64,000 nucleotides of DNA from Motilibacter aurantiacus (GTDB lineage: Bacteria; Actinomycetota; Actinomycetes; Motilibacterales; Motilibacteraceae): positions 777,520 to 841,519 of the forward strand of contig NZ_JAANNO010000001.1 in the NCBI RefSeq assembly GCF_011250645.1. The letters run 5' to 3'. The position numbers were made by a program, and so were the translations under genes. Below are positions 15,707 to 22,617 of this stretch, in pieces. Within the stretch, counting starts at the first letter, position 1; the number at the start of each line of letters is the position of its first letter. The notes under the pieces were generated by a model. That model searched no databases, was not told where the DNA came from, and was given only the letters and a program-made list of their open reading frames with translations.

Positions 15707-16704
15707 CTACACAGGGTCCTCGCTCGTTACTGTTCCTGTCATGCGACATCGTGGGTTCAACTCGCTTCAAGCAACAGCAGGGCAACCTTTGGCAAAAGAC
15801 GTTCCTCTCATTCTATCGCGAGTTCCCCCAGATGCTGGGTGAACTCACACGGGAGGCGGCATACACCCCCGGCTTCACTCTGTGGAAGCCGGTCGGCGAT
15901 GAACTCATCTTCACCAGTGAAGTCCGGTCAGAGAAGGACGTCTACGCAGCCGTACGCATCTGGCTCAATGCCATGCAGAGCTATGAAGAAAACGTGCTTA
16001 ATGACGTGTCCCTCGCCACGAAGGGCGGGGCATTCATTGCCACCTTTCCCGGCCCGGACAGTGAGAGCTCGATTCCCCGCGACCCTCTTACAGAGACCTC
16101 AGACAAGGGCGTCGTCGAACTGAACGACGAAGCCCTTGCTTCCCGCTCCCCCGAATATCTGTTCGACTACTTCGGCCCCAGTATCGACACGGGATTCCGC
16201 GTTCTCTCAGCCTGCTCCCAGCGGTATTTTACGCTATCCGTGGAGGTCGCCTGGGCGATGGCGCAGTGCGATGCCGATGCAGGAGTGAACACAACGGATT
16301 TCCCGTTGGAAGACCTACTGCTACTTGAGACACGTGAGTTTAAGGGTGTTTGGGATGGGCGCGAGTATCCCCTGTTTGCGCTCGACCGGCACCACCTCGA
16401 CCTCGTGAACGTCGCCCTCGCTCGAATCCGTAACCAGAAGCTCGCAGCGTGGGATGTAGTCAACCTCTGCAAAGAATGCTCGGCGAAGGCGAATTGGCCG
16501 TCGAAGCTCTTCTTGCCTGATTCCGAGCACTTGCAATTCAAGGCCCAGCCCGTAGACAGCCTTGCTGCACTACGCTCAAACAGCATGGAGGGCGCAGAGA
16601 CGGTTCCGGTGGCCAGCGGCGGGGAGTCGCTAAGGGCGGATGCTCCGCTCGGTGGTGGCACGCCACCTCCCACGCCGCTCCCGTCCTCTCCTGAGAGCCC
16701 TTGA
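15703..16704 (+). CDS. class III nucleotide cyclase-like protein, Pycsar cyclase type
   Basis: 333 residues. The N-terminal ~200 form a class III cyclase domain. The first metal-binding Asp is D15 in LLFLSCDIVGST, and the second is D66 in LWKPVGDELIF. A later segment FDYFGPSIDTGFRVL, followed by SQRYFTLSVEVAWAM, corresponds to the cyclase C-terminal half. This combination resembles the cytidylate/uridylate cyclases (PycC) of Pycsar antiphage systems more than signalling adenylate cyclases. The C-terminus is a proline-rich tail (GGGTPPPTPLP). The start codon overlaps the peptidase stop. No PycTIR or PycTM effector with a cyclic-nucleotide-binding domain is present in the element, so the effector may be one of the neighbours or absent. 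Confidence 0.72.
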   Translation: MTTQGPRSLLFLSCDIVGSTRFKQQQGNLWQKTFLSFYREFPQMLGELTREAAYTPGFTLWKPVGDELIFTSEVRSEKDVYAAVRIWLNAMQSYEENVLNDVSLATKGGAFIATFPGPDSESSIPRDPLTETSDKGVVELNDEALASRSPEYLFDYFGPSIDTGFRVLSACSQRYFTLSVEVAWAMAQCDADAGVNTTDFPLEDLLLLETREFKGVWDGREYPLFALDRHHLDLVNVALARIRNQKLAAWDVVNLCKECSAKANWPSKLFLPDSEHLQFKAQPVDSLAALRSNSMEGAETVPVASGGESLRADAPLGGGTPPPTPLPSSPESP

Positions 16705-16812
16705 ACGTCCCTGGGGAGTGCCGTCCTACATGCGCCCTAGCAGCGTGACTCAACCGAGCGGCGAGCCTCCCACGACGAGGTCCAGCGCTCGCTGGCCCGG
16801 TATGGTGCGCAC

Positions 16813-17391
16813 GTGCGCGACCCAGACGTTCGCAGTGCGCTAGTCACTGCTCTCGCCCAACGGCTTGGCCAGCGGCCGCATGTGCTCGTTCCGGAGGTCG
16901 ACGTACGCTGGACAGTCCCGGCCCGCTTGGATGCCCTGCTCGTCGCGGACCGGATCTGCGGGTTCGAGATCAAGAGCGATGTCGATTCACTCGCCCGACT
17001 ACCTCGACAGATCCAGGCGTACGGAGCCGTTGTTGAACGAGCCGTGCTCGTGGTGAGTGAACGTCACCGTGCGGCAGCGCTTGAAGCGGTCCCTCACTGG
17101 TGGAGCGTTTGGGTGGCTGGCCTGAAGGGCGAGCACGTGGTCATTCGCAGCGCGAAACGTGGTCGCCTCAACCCGGCGCTAAACCCCTTGGCGGTCTCGA
17201 CATTCCTGACGCGTGAGGACCTGCTGCACGCTCTACGCAGCCGAGGTCACGCAGGTCTGTCGTCCTTTACGGTTGACCAGCTTCGACAGCAGTTCACCAC
17301 CGGCATCGCAGCTAGAGAAGCCGTAAGGGTCGCCCGTTCGTACATGATCGAACGGCGAGACTGGCGCGGACGCTCGCTGTTGACGGCGTAG
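16813..17391 (+). CDS. sce7726-family protein, PDDEXK nuclease-like
   Basis: 192 residues from GTG 16813. Centrally, VPARLDALLVADRICGFEIK followed by SDVDSLARLPRQIQAYG and RAVLVVSERH gives a D...ExK arrangement (D in RLDALLV, E-I-K in GFEIKSD) as in restriction-like nucleases, and matches the sce7726 family as I recall it. The C-terminus has SFLTREDLLHALRSRG-like helices. Members of this family frequently sit beside sce7725/Beta-type proteins in defence neighbourhoods, as here. It lies on the cyclase strand 108 bases downstream, so it may be co-transcribed. A role as nucleic-acid-cleaving effector is inference. Confidence 0.6.
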   Translation: MRDPDVRSALVTALAQRLGQRPHVLVPEVDVRWTVPARLDALLVADRICGFEIKSDVDSLARLPRQIQAYGAVVERAVLVVSERHRAAALEAVPHWWSVWVAGLKGEHVVIRSAKRGRLNPALNPLAVSTFLTREDLLHALRSRGHAGLSSFTVDQLRQQFTTGIAAREAVRVARSYMIERRDWRGRSLLTA

Positions 17392-17401
17392 CGACAAACA
17401 A

Positions 17402-18478
17402 TCAAGGCGTCCCCGGGGCCGGCGCAGCTGGGGGATTCGCAAGTTGGTCTGCGACGAGCGCAAAATGATGTTCGGCTGCCAACTGCCGCCAGTTTCCTGG
17501 CTGAGATTCCTTGTCGGAGTTCGCAGCGATATCGTCCAGCCTCTGGTCAGCCCTGCTTAGGCCCGCGCCCAACCAGTGAGACTGCGTCACAAGATGATCG
17601 CAACACACCTTGAAGGCAGCTGCGAGACCGCCGCCCGTAGATGGTACGGCCCTTCGATGCACGTGCATTCGGTCCCCGCTGGAATACCGCAGGTGGCCAT
17701 ACCGCGGTGAAGCGGGCACGGGGTCGGAGGGTGGATAAAGTGCATAATCCCCGTACACCACGTCGAAGCCCTCGTGGGCCAGCCTCAGCCACAACCACCA
17801 CTCGCGCCGAACCGGCTGCCAATCCCCAACCTGCTGAAACGCGCTGCTCTCAGGCGTTCCCAGCGTGATCAAGCTCCCGTGCTGACCGCCTAGCGCCGCA
17901 ATCACGGCCTTCGTGTCATTCACAAGGGTGTCAAGCGGGATAACCGAAGCTTCCATGCCGTCGGCCCAGTCGAGTATCACGTCAACCGAAGTAACGGGCA
18001 CCCCCACACCCTTGGCCACCGTCTGAGGGGCCGAAGCCAGGGCTGCTGGAGCGGAGCGAGCTTCCTGCATCGGCACTCGTAGTGCAGCCCTGCCTGTCTG
18101 ACTAGCCACCCCGGCAGCGGCGCTGAGCACGGCCGCTGAATCACTTGGGATCAGAACTGGGATAAGCTCCGCAGGCACGCTGGCAAGAGCGTTCAGCGAG
18201 TCCAGCAGACGCCACCATGCGGCCCGATTGCTGGTGTCTGCCACCCGGCTGATGTCGGCGTAGAGCGGGTCGTACCAGAGCCGCGCGATGTCGTCCAAGA
18301 AGTAGGAGGCGTCCGTTGTAGTGCTCTTGCCGCGCCTACGTACGCCGCTCAGCGGATCGACAGTTGCCTGCCCTGCGCGTTGTAGCTCGAAGAGCGGAGT
18401 CAGTTGTAGCGTCGTCGGGGCCCTATTGACCGCCTTGATCTCCGCCTCGCGCGCCTTCAGCGCAGGTACGTACGCCAT
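17402..18478 (-). CDS. Beta-family protein (T4 Beta / sce7725 type)
   Basis: 358 residues, read from the ATG at 18478 because MAYVPALKAREAEIKAV is the standard opening of the Beta-protein family (M-x-Y-x-P-x-L-K-x-R-x-x-E). The upstream in-frame extension is not family-like. Later segments, LTPLFELQ, VDVILDWADGM and WLWLRLAHEGFDVVYGDYAL, fit the family's TIM-barrel-like body. It is convergent with the sce7726 gene, separated by 10 bases. Beta-family proteins are known from T4-like phages and from bacterial defence loci, but their activity is not established. It is the only cargo gene on this strand and has its own promoter region next to stacked hairpins. Confidence 0.6.
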   Translation of the reverse strand: MAYVPALKAREAEIKAVNRAPTTLQLTPLFELQRAGQATVDPLSGVRRRGKSTTTDASYFLDDIARLWYDPLYADISRVADTSNRAAWWRLLDSLNALASVPAELIPVLIPSDSAAVLSAAAGVASQTGRAALRVPMQEARSAPAALASAPQTVAKGVGVPVTSVDVILDWADGMEASVIPLDTLVNDTKAVIAALGGQHGSLITLGTPESSAFQQVGDWQPVRREWWLWLRLAHEGFDVVYGDYALYPPSDPVPASPRYGHLRYSSGDRMHVHRRAVPSTGGGLAAAFKVCCDHLVTQSHWLGAGLSRADQRLDDIAANSDKESQPGNWRQLAAEHHFALVADQLANPPAAPAPGTP

Positions 18479-19266
18479 GCTGCCCAACGCCATCTTCCCG
18501 AGCCCCCCCGCCGCCGTTGTCGTGCGGGGATCGAGCTTGCCAGACCGGCACTCGTAGGGCAGACATCTCCGCAAGACGCACTTCTCGGCGTGTCGGCAGC
18601 AAACCGCCCGGCGCGAGGTGTGGTCTGCTCGTGCCGCGCGACGACGGCGGTCATCTCTGATGAAGAAGAACGCTCGCCGGAGGCGAGCCCACCCCGGTGG
18701 TTGCGCTTGCGCACCGGGGCGGGGGTTCGGGGGCGGAGCCCCCGATGGGGGACTGGGGGGCGAAGCCCCCGCACTCGTGCAAGTGTGAGACGTCTGGGCC
18801 GTCGTGAAGTGTCACTTGGCCAGCTGCGATGAGCGCGACGCGCACATGCCCCCTGGGTCCCCCCACATCACAACGCCCGAACGGCGGAGTGACGACCAGG
18901 AACCGGAGCCCGCGTGTTTAGGCCACGCTCACCTTCGACATGCAACCGGTTTCGGGTCGATCCATTTGACCCGCTGTCCCATCAACCGGCAGGGGAAAGC
19001 AGGCCCCTCTGACGGGCTCGGCCACGGTGATGAGCCGTGCGGAGCGTTCACAGTCGCCCCAGCTGTCTCTATTACGGCAGCTTGCGATCGCAAAGCCGGC
19101 CATTACAGGTGGTCGGCGCACGACCGGGGTCACTTGAGGGCAAACTAGTGTGTCCTGGCTCACAAGGGTGGACGTCCCTCTCTGTCGAGAGCTGGCGCAA
19201 TCCATTCGCGTGATGAGTCAGCTCAGCAGGCTCGTCACCCTCCTTGTCTCACTACCGTTAGGTTCT
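18479..19266. promoter_or_regulatory. hairpin-rich divergent gap in the element
   Basis: About 790 bases between the divergent Beta gene and the small serine recombinase. Short frames exist, but none looks coding. The main content is a run of four hairpins at 18672-18770. The remainder (18,780-19,260) shows nothing I recognise. The recombinase start is uncertain, so part of the right end could be coding. Confidence 0.5.
18672..18770. repeat. four stacked inverted repeats
   Basis: Hairpin 1: arms 18672-18678/18682-18688 (gctcgcc). Hairpin 2: 18692-18699/18712-18719 (ccccggtg). Hairpin 3: 18729-18734/18738-18743 (gggggc, loop gga). Hairpin 4: 18756-18761/18765-18770 (gggggc, loop gaa). They lie upstream of genes on both sides, so simple termination of either gene does not explain them. 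Confidence 0.8.
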
Positions 19267-20013
19267 GTGACACTGCAGGTCAGCGAGGTACGCCCAGCCG
19301 GAGGCCCACTGAAGCTCGTCGGGTACGTCAGAGTGAGCACGGAGCGGCAACGCGAACGGGGACACGGTCTTGACGTGCAGACCGCCGAGCTTCGCCGCTG
19401 GACCCGTCAGCACGGTCACCAACTACTGGCAGTACACGCTGATGAGGCAGTCAGCGGCACCGTAGACCCGGACGCTCGCCCTGGTCTGACCGATGCGCTA
19501 GGAACGATCAGGGAGGGACGCGCGAGCGGCCTGCTCGTATATCGGCTTGACCGCCTGGCTCGCGACCTCATCCTGCAAGAGCAGTTGCTCGCGGAGGTGC
19601 GACGGCTCGGCGGGCGCGTCTACTCCACCGCGAGTGGAGAAGACGCTTTCCTCGCGGACGATCCGTCAGACCCAAGCCGCCGACTGATACGCCAAGTGCT
19701 TGGCGCGGTGAGCGAGTATGAGCGCGCAATGATCCGTCTACGGTTGCGGGCCGGACAGCGACGCAAGGCAGAGCGCGGAGGGTACGCGGGAGGCGCGCCC
19801 GCCTTCGGGCTGCAGGCTCGTGGTGGGGAGTTGGAGCCCCGCGAAGACGAGCAGCGAGCGCTTCAGCGCATGCGTGAACTTCAGTGCGACGGAGCGAGCC
19901 TCCGTGCGATCGCCGCCGCCCTCAACGCGGAGGGGTTGAGACCCAAGCGTGCCAGCGTGTGGCACCCAGAGACGGTTCGACGGTCCCTCGGCCGCATCGT
20001 CGCTCAACGCTGA
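19267..20013 (+). CDS. small serine recombinase (resolvase/invertase family)
   Basis: About 248 residues if read from GTG 19267 (an upstream in-frame ATG at 19150 is possible but its extension is not family-like). The catalytic serine lies in GYVRVSTERQ. The resolvase motif LLVYRLDRLARD follows, and then VLGAVSEYERAMIRLRLRAG. The C-terminus has a helix-turn-helix-like segment DGASLRAIAAALNAEGL and ETVRRSLGRI. At this size it is between classical resolvases and large integrases. It may resolve, invert, or assist excision of the element. A tandem 10-bp repeat (acgtacgaag, 20017-20036) immediately after its stop is a candidate binding site. Confidence 0.82.
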   Translation: MTLQVSEVRPAGGPLKLVGYVRVSTERQRERGHGLDVQTAELRRWTRQHGHQLLAVHADEAVSGTVDPDARPGLTDALGTIREGRASGLLVYRLDRLARDLILQEQLLAEVRRLGGRVYSTASGEDAFLADDPSDPSRRLIRQVLGAVSEYERAMIRLRLRAGQRRKAERGGYAGGAPAFGLQARGGELEPREDEQRALQRMRELQCDGASLRAIAAALNAEGLRPKRASVWHPETVRRSLGRIVAQR

Positions 20014-20319
20014 CCCACGTACGAAGACGTACGAAGAGAGCGAGCTCCTTGCTCAACTTATGCGTTCTAGCACATAGCCTGCGGCGTCCCACCTTCACAC
20101 AGAAAAATGTCATGCCTTCTTAGGTATAGCCGGGAACACGGCACGACCGCCCCAGTTTTTGCGCGTCGCGGACCTTTCTGCTCACCCGAACGGACGCCTG
20201 GTTGCCTCTTGCGATAGGCCGTTCGTAGGAGGCAACGCCCCAGAACGAGCGTTCAAAGAGAAGCACAGGGGCTCTTCACGCTCGTATGATCTTTTGGCCA
20301 CCGCGACGACGCCCTGGCC
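20014..20319. other. gap with tandem 10-mers and an inverted repeat
   Basis: It holds two adjoining copies of acgtacgaag (20017-20026, 20027-20036) and an inverted repeat gttgcctc/gaggcaac (20201-20208/20229-20236, 20-base loop). The region is A+T-rich relative to the host. It may be a recombination site for the upstream recombinase or the promoter of the HNH-integrase operon. No coding frame is convincing. Confidence 0.5.
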
Positions 20320-20784
20320 ATGACTCTCTCGGACATGGCCCGCTTCTGGGCCAAGGTGCTGATCCCGGATCTACCCCTCGACGCCTGCTGGGAATGGCAG
20401 GCCGGGCGAAACCGCGGTTACGGCAGGTTCAGCCTGAACGACAAGAGTGTGCTGGCACATCGCGTCGCGTACATCTTGGCCCACGGGTCGATCCCCGACG
20501 GCTTGGTCGTTGATCACCTCTGCCGCAATCGCCGCTGCGTACGCCCAGATCACCTAGACGCGTGCACTCAGGGCGAGAACGTTCGACGTGGACGTGCAGG
20601 GGAGAACCAGCGGAGCAAGACGCACTGCACGCGAGGGCACGCCTACTCCGGCAGTAACCTGGTCATCCGCGTTCGCAGGAATGGCAGCCGGACACGCGAC
20701 TGTCGCGAGTGCATGATGGAGCGCAACCGGCGCGCCGGGGCTGCATATCGGGCACGTCGACGCGCAGAGCGCCGGGCATCATGA
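20320..20784 (+). CDS. HNH endonuclease, phage type with zinc-binding C-terminus
   Basis: 154 residues. The N-terminal segment matches the phage HNH_3 layout: FWAKVL, CWEWQAGRNRGYGRF, LAHRVAYILAHGSIPDGLVV, then VVDHLCRNRRCVRPDHLD (the His-Asn-His core with cysteines) and a GENVRRG stretch. A second cysteine set, HCTRGHAYSG and RDCRECMMERNRRAG, would bind zinc. Such nucleases occur in phages and integrative elements as homing enzymes or packaging accessories. Its stop overlaps the next ORF (ATGA), forming an operon with the integrase. Confidence 0.85.
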   Translation: MTLSDMARFWAKVLIPDLPLDACWEWQAGRNRGYGRFSLNDKSVLAHRVAYILAHGSIPDGLVVDHLCRNRRCVRPDHLDACTQGENVRRGRAGENQRSKTHCTRGHAYSGSNLVIRVRRNGSRTRDCRECMMERNRRAGAAYRARRRAERRAS

Positions 20785-20909
20785 CCGAGCCGTCCCGCAA
20801 CGAGACGTCGCCCGATGTGCACGCGGCTTGGTCCTCAACGCCCGACGCACGAGCCTACGAACACCTCCTCCGGCTGATCTTCACCAATCTCCCCCAAATG
20901 GATGACTAA
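20781..20909 (+). CDS. 42-aa ORF coupled to HNH and integrase genes
   Basis: It starts at ATG 20781 (ATGA overlap with the HNH stop) and ends with TAA at 20907-20909, overlapping the integrase start region. The sequence is MTEPSRNETSPDVHAAWSST then PDARAYEHLLRLIFTNLPQM-DD. It is acidic with a C-terminal helix, and I recognise no family. The double overlap suggests it is translated. It could be an accessory to recombination such as a directionality factor, but there is no direct evidence. Confidence 0.5.
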   Translation: MTEPSRNETSPDVHAAWSSTPDARAYEHLLRLIFTNLPQMDD

Positions 20910-22617
20910 CGTGACGAAGCGAATGACTACCAACGGCGACAGGCCAGCGGCACTCCGGGCCGCCGTGTACTGCCGCGTCTCCACGGTCGACCAGGCGGAC
21001 GGAACCAGTATCGAGTCTCAGCGAACCAGCGGCGTACGAGAAGTCGAGCGCAGATCATGGATTCTGCACAAGGTGTACGTGGACGCGGGAGAGTCGGGCG
21101 GTTCGAGCTCTCGACCGGCGCTGGACGAACTGATGGCGGACGTCCGCGCGGGGCTCATTGACGCCATCATTGTGACGAAATTGGACCGGTTCAGCCGCTC
21201 CTTAGCACACCTGGCCCCGACGCTCTCGGCACTTGATGACATGCAGGTTGTTTTCGTGTCGATCGCGGACAACATCGACTCGTCGTCGGCGTCCGGCCGA
21301 GCAATGCGCGGCATCCTGGGCGTGTTCGCTGAGTTCGAGCGCGAGCAGATTGCTGAGCGCGGGGTGACCGGCCAGCGAGCCAAGGCTCTCATGGGCGGTT
21401 GGCCCGGAGGCTCCCCGCCCTACGGCTACCGGCTCAACGGCGCAGGTCGCACCGCGCAGTGCGTTGCCGACGAGCACGAGCGGCGCGTGATTGGCGTCGC
21501 GTGGCGAGCGCTCGTGGTGGAGGGACTGACGACCGGGCAAGTGGCCGGGCTCCTCAACGGGATGGGCCTCACGAGTCGATCCGGAGCGACGTGGACGCAC
21601 CAGCGTCTGCGCCGTCAGATGGAGCATCGAGGCTTGCTTGGGGAGGTCTGGTGGGGGCAGCCCACTAGACGCTACGGGGCCGGCCACCACACGAAGCTCG
21701 ACCGCGACGGTGCGCCGAAGTACGGCGACCCCATCCTGATCAATCTGGAGGACCCGCCTCTTTCCAAGGAGGAGTTCGACGATCTGCAGGTGGCGCTGCG
21801 GCGGCGAGCGTACGGCTACAAGTCACCCAGCAAGGCCTACCCCAACTCGGGGGCCACCAGCTCGTGCGGCGGACGCTACGGAGGCGTGCACCGGAAGGAT
21901 CGCCACCTACGGCAGTACCGCTGCGCTAACTCGAAGTGGACCTCGGACGGTCGCGAACGCTGCGATTGCCCGCGGGTTGACGCTGACTGGCTCGATGCAA
22001 CCGTCTGGGGAGAGGTTGTGACTTTGCTCACATCGCCCGGTCTCCTGTCGCAAATGGCCCACGACTTCCTCGCCTTGGACCGCAGTGTCGATGCTCGGAC
22101 GGAGGAGGAGAACGACCCGGCGGCACTTCAGAGGCGTGTCGAGGACCTCAAGCGAGCGCAGGTGGCCGAGGTTGCATCTGCCCTCAAAGCGGGCGTGCCC
22201 GGGCATCTGATCGCCGCCGCCGTCGCAGTTCTTGACGAGGAGGTGTCGGCTCTCGAACAGCAGCAGGCCCGCGCTGCCGCTCGCGCTGCCGCGAGGACCC
22301 TGCAGGCCGAGCTGCGGACGAGCCTTGACGACTTGACGGCGAAGGCGCAGCGAGGCCTCCCAGCGCTGCCGTTGGAGAGGCAGCGGGAGGTGCTAGAGCT
22401 GCTAAAAGTTGACGTGCGCGCGATGGACGGCACTCCTCGACCCCGACTGGCGATCTCGGGCGCAGTGCCCCTGCCGCCCTCCGGCCCCCTCTCTCACGCA
22501 CTGCAAGGATTCGACGGTAACCCGACTGACGCGGCACCTCGGGGCCGCGCACCTCGCCGACGACGAGCCGGTCCGGCCGCATGCGCAGCGCCTGGCGGAC
22601 CAGCTGTCGCAGCGTGA
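20902..22617 (+). CDS. large serine recombinase (integrase)
   Basis: 571 residues. The catalytic domain holds AAVYCRVSTVDQADGTSIES (active Ser in RVST), DAIIVTKLDRFSRSL and GVFAEFEREQIAERG. Next comes the recombinase domain (GGSPPYGYRLN ... RVIGVAWRALVVEGLTTGQVAGLLNGMGL). A zinc ribbon appears reduced: SSCGGRYGGVHRKDRHLRQYRC ... CDCPRV (C-x-C spacing unusual). A long coiled coil runs through QRRVEDLKRAQVAEVA and LDEEVSALEQQQ. It begins at ATG 20902 (GTG 20911 possible). The last 22 codons lie outside the element in antisense tadA, so the C-terminus differs between integrated and circular forms. It is the enzyme expected to act on attL/attR. Confidence 0.93.
   Translation: MTNVTKRMTTNGDRPAALRAAVYCRVSTVDQADGTSIESQRTSGVREVERRSWILHKVYVDAGESGGSSSRPALDELMADVRAGLIDAIIVTKLDRFSRSLAHLAPTLSALDDMQVVFVSIADNIDSSSASGRAMRGILGVFAEFEREQIAERGVTGQRAKALMGGWPGGSPPYGYRLNGAGRTAQCVADEHERRVIGVAWRALVVEGLTTGQVAGLLNGMGLTSRSGATWTHQRLRRQMEHRGLLGEVWWGQPTRRYGAGHHTKLDRDGAPKYGDPILINLEDPPLSKEEFDDLQVALRRRAYGYKSPSKAYPNSGATSSCGGRYGGVHRKDRHLRQYRCANSKWTSDGRERCDCPRVDADWLDATVWGEVVTLLTSPGLLSQMAHDFLALDRSVDARTEEENDPAALQRRVEDLKRAQVAEVASALKAGVPGHLIAAAVAVLDEEVSALEQQQARAAARAAARTLQAELRTSLDDLTAKAQRGLPALPLERQREVLELLKVDVRAMDGTPRPRLAISGAVPLPPSGPLSHALQGFDGNPTDAAPRGRAPRRRRAGPAACAAPGGPAVAA
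22516..22548. other. attR: right end of the integrated element
   Basis: It contains ggtaaccc (22516-22523) and the core acctcggggccgc (22536-22548), and lies inside the 3' end of the integrase gene. Joined to 14922-14936 it reconstructs a 48-bp attP whose arms match at 17 of 23 mirrored positions around a central TC (22539-22540). Confidence 0.9.

Larger units (their letters stand above)
14922..22548. mobile_element. 7.6-kb serine-integrase element inserted in tadA
   Basis: The element is bounded by 13-bp direct repeats (acctcggggccgc) that lie exactly where tadA is interrupted. It is visibly less GC-rich than the flanks and has more varied third codon positions. Content from left to right: ImmA/IrrE peptidase, Pycsar-like cyclase, sce7726-like protein, Beta-family protein (reverse strand), a hairpin-rich gap, a small serine recombinase, an HNH nuclease, a 42-residue ORF and a large serine integrase ending at the right boundary. 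No replication, capsid or conjugation genes are present, so any transfer would rely on other elements. It resembles a compact defence-carrying integrative element rather than a prophage. Confidence 0.92.

Noticed and set aside
18697-18770. Simple terminator for the Beta-family gene
   Set aside because: The hairpins lie upstream of that gene's start and upstream of the recombinase, so they do not follow any 3' end.
14922-22548. Prophage
   Set aside because: No capsid, terminase, portal, tail or lysis genes; only recombinases, an HNH nuclease and defence-like cargo.
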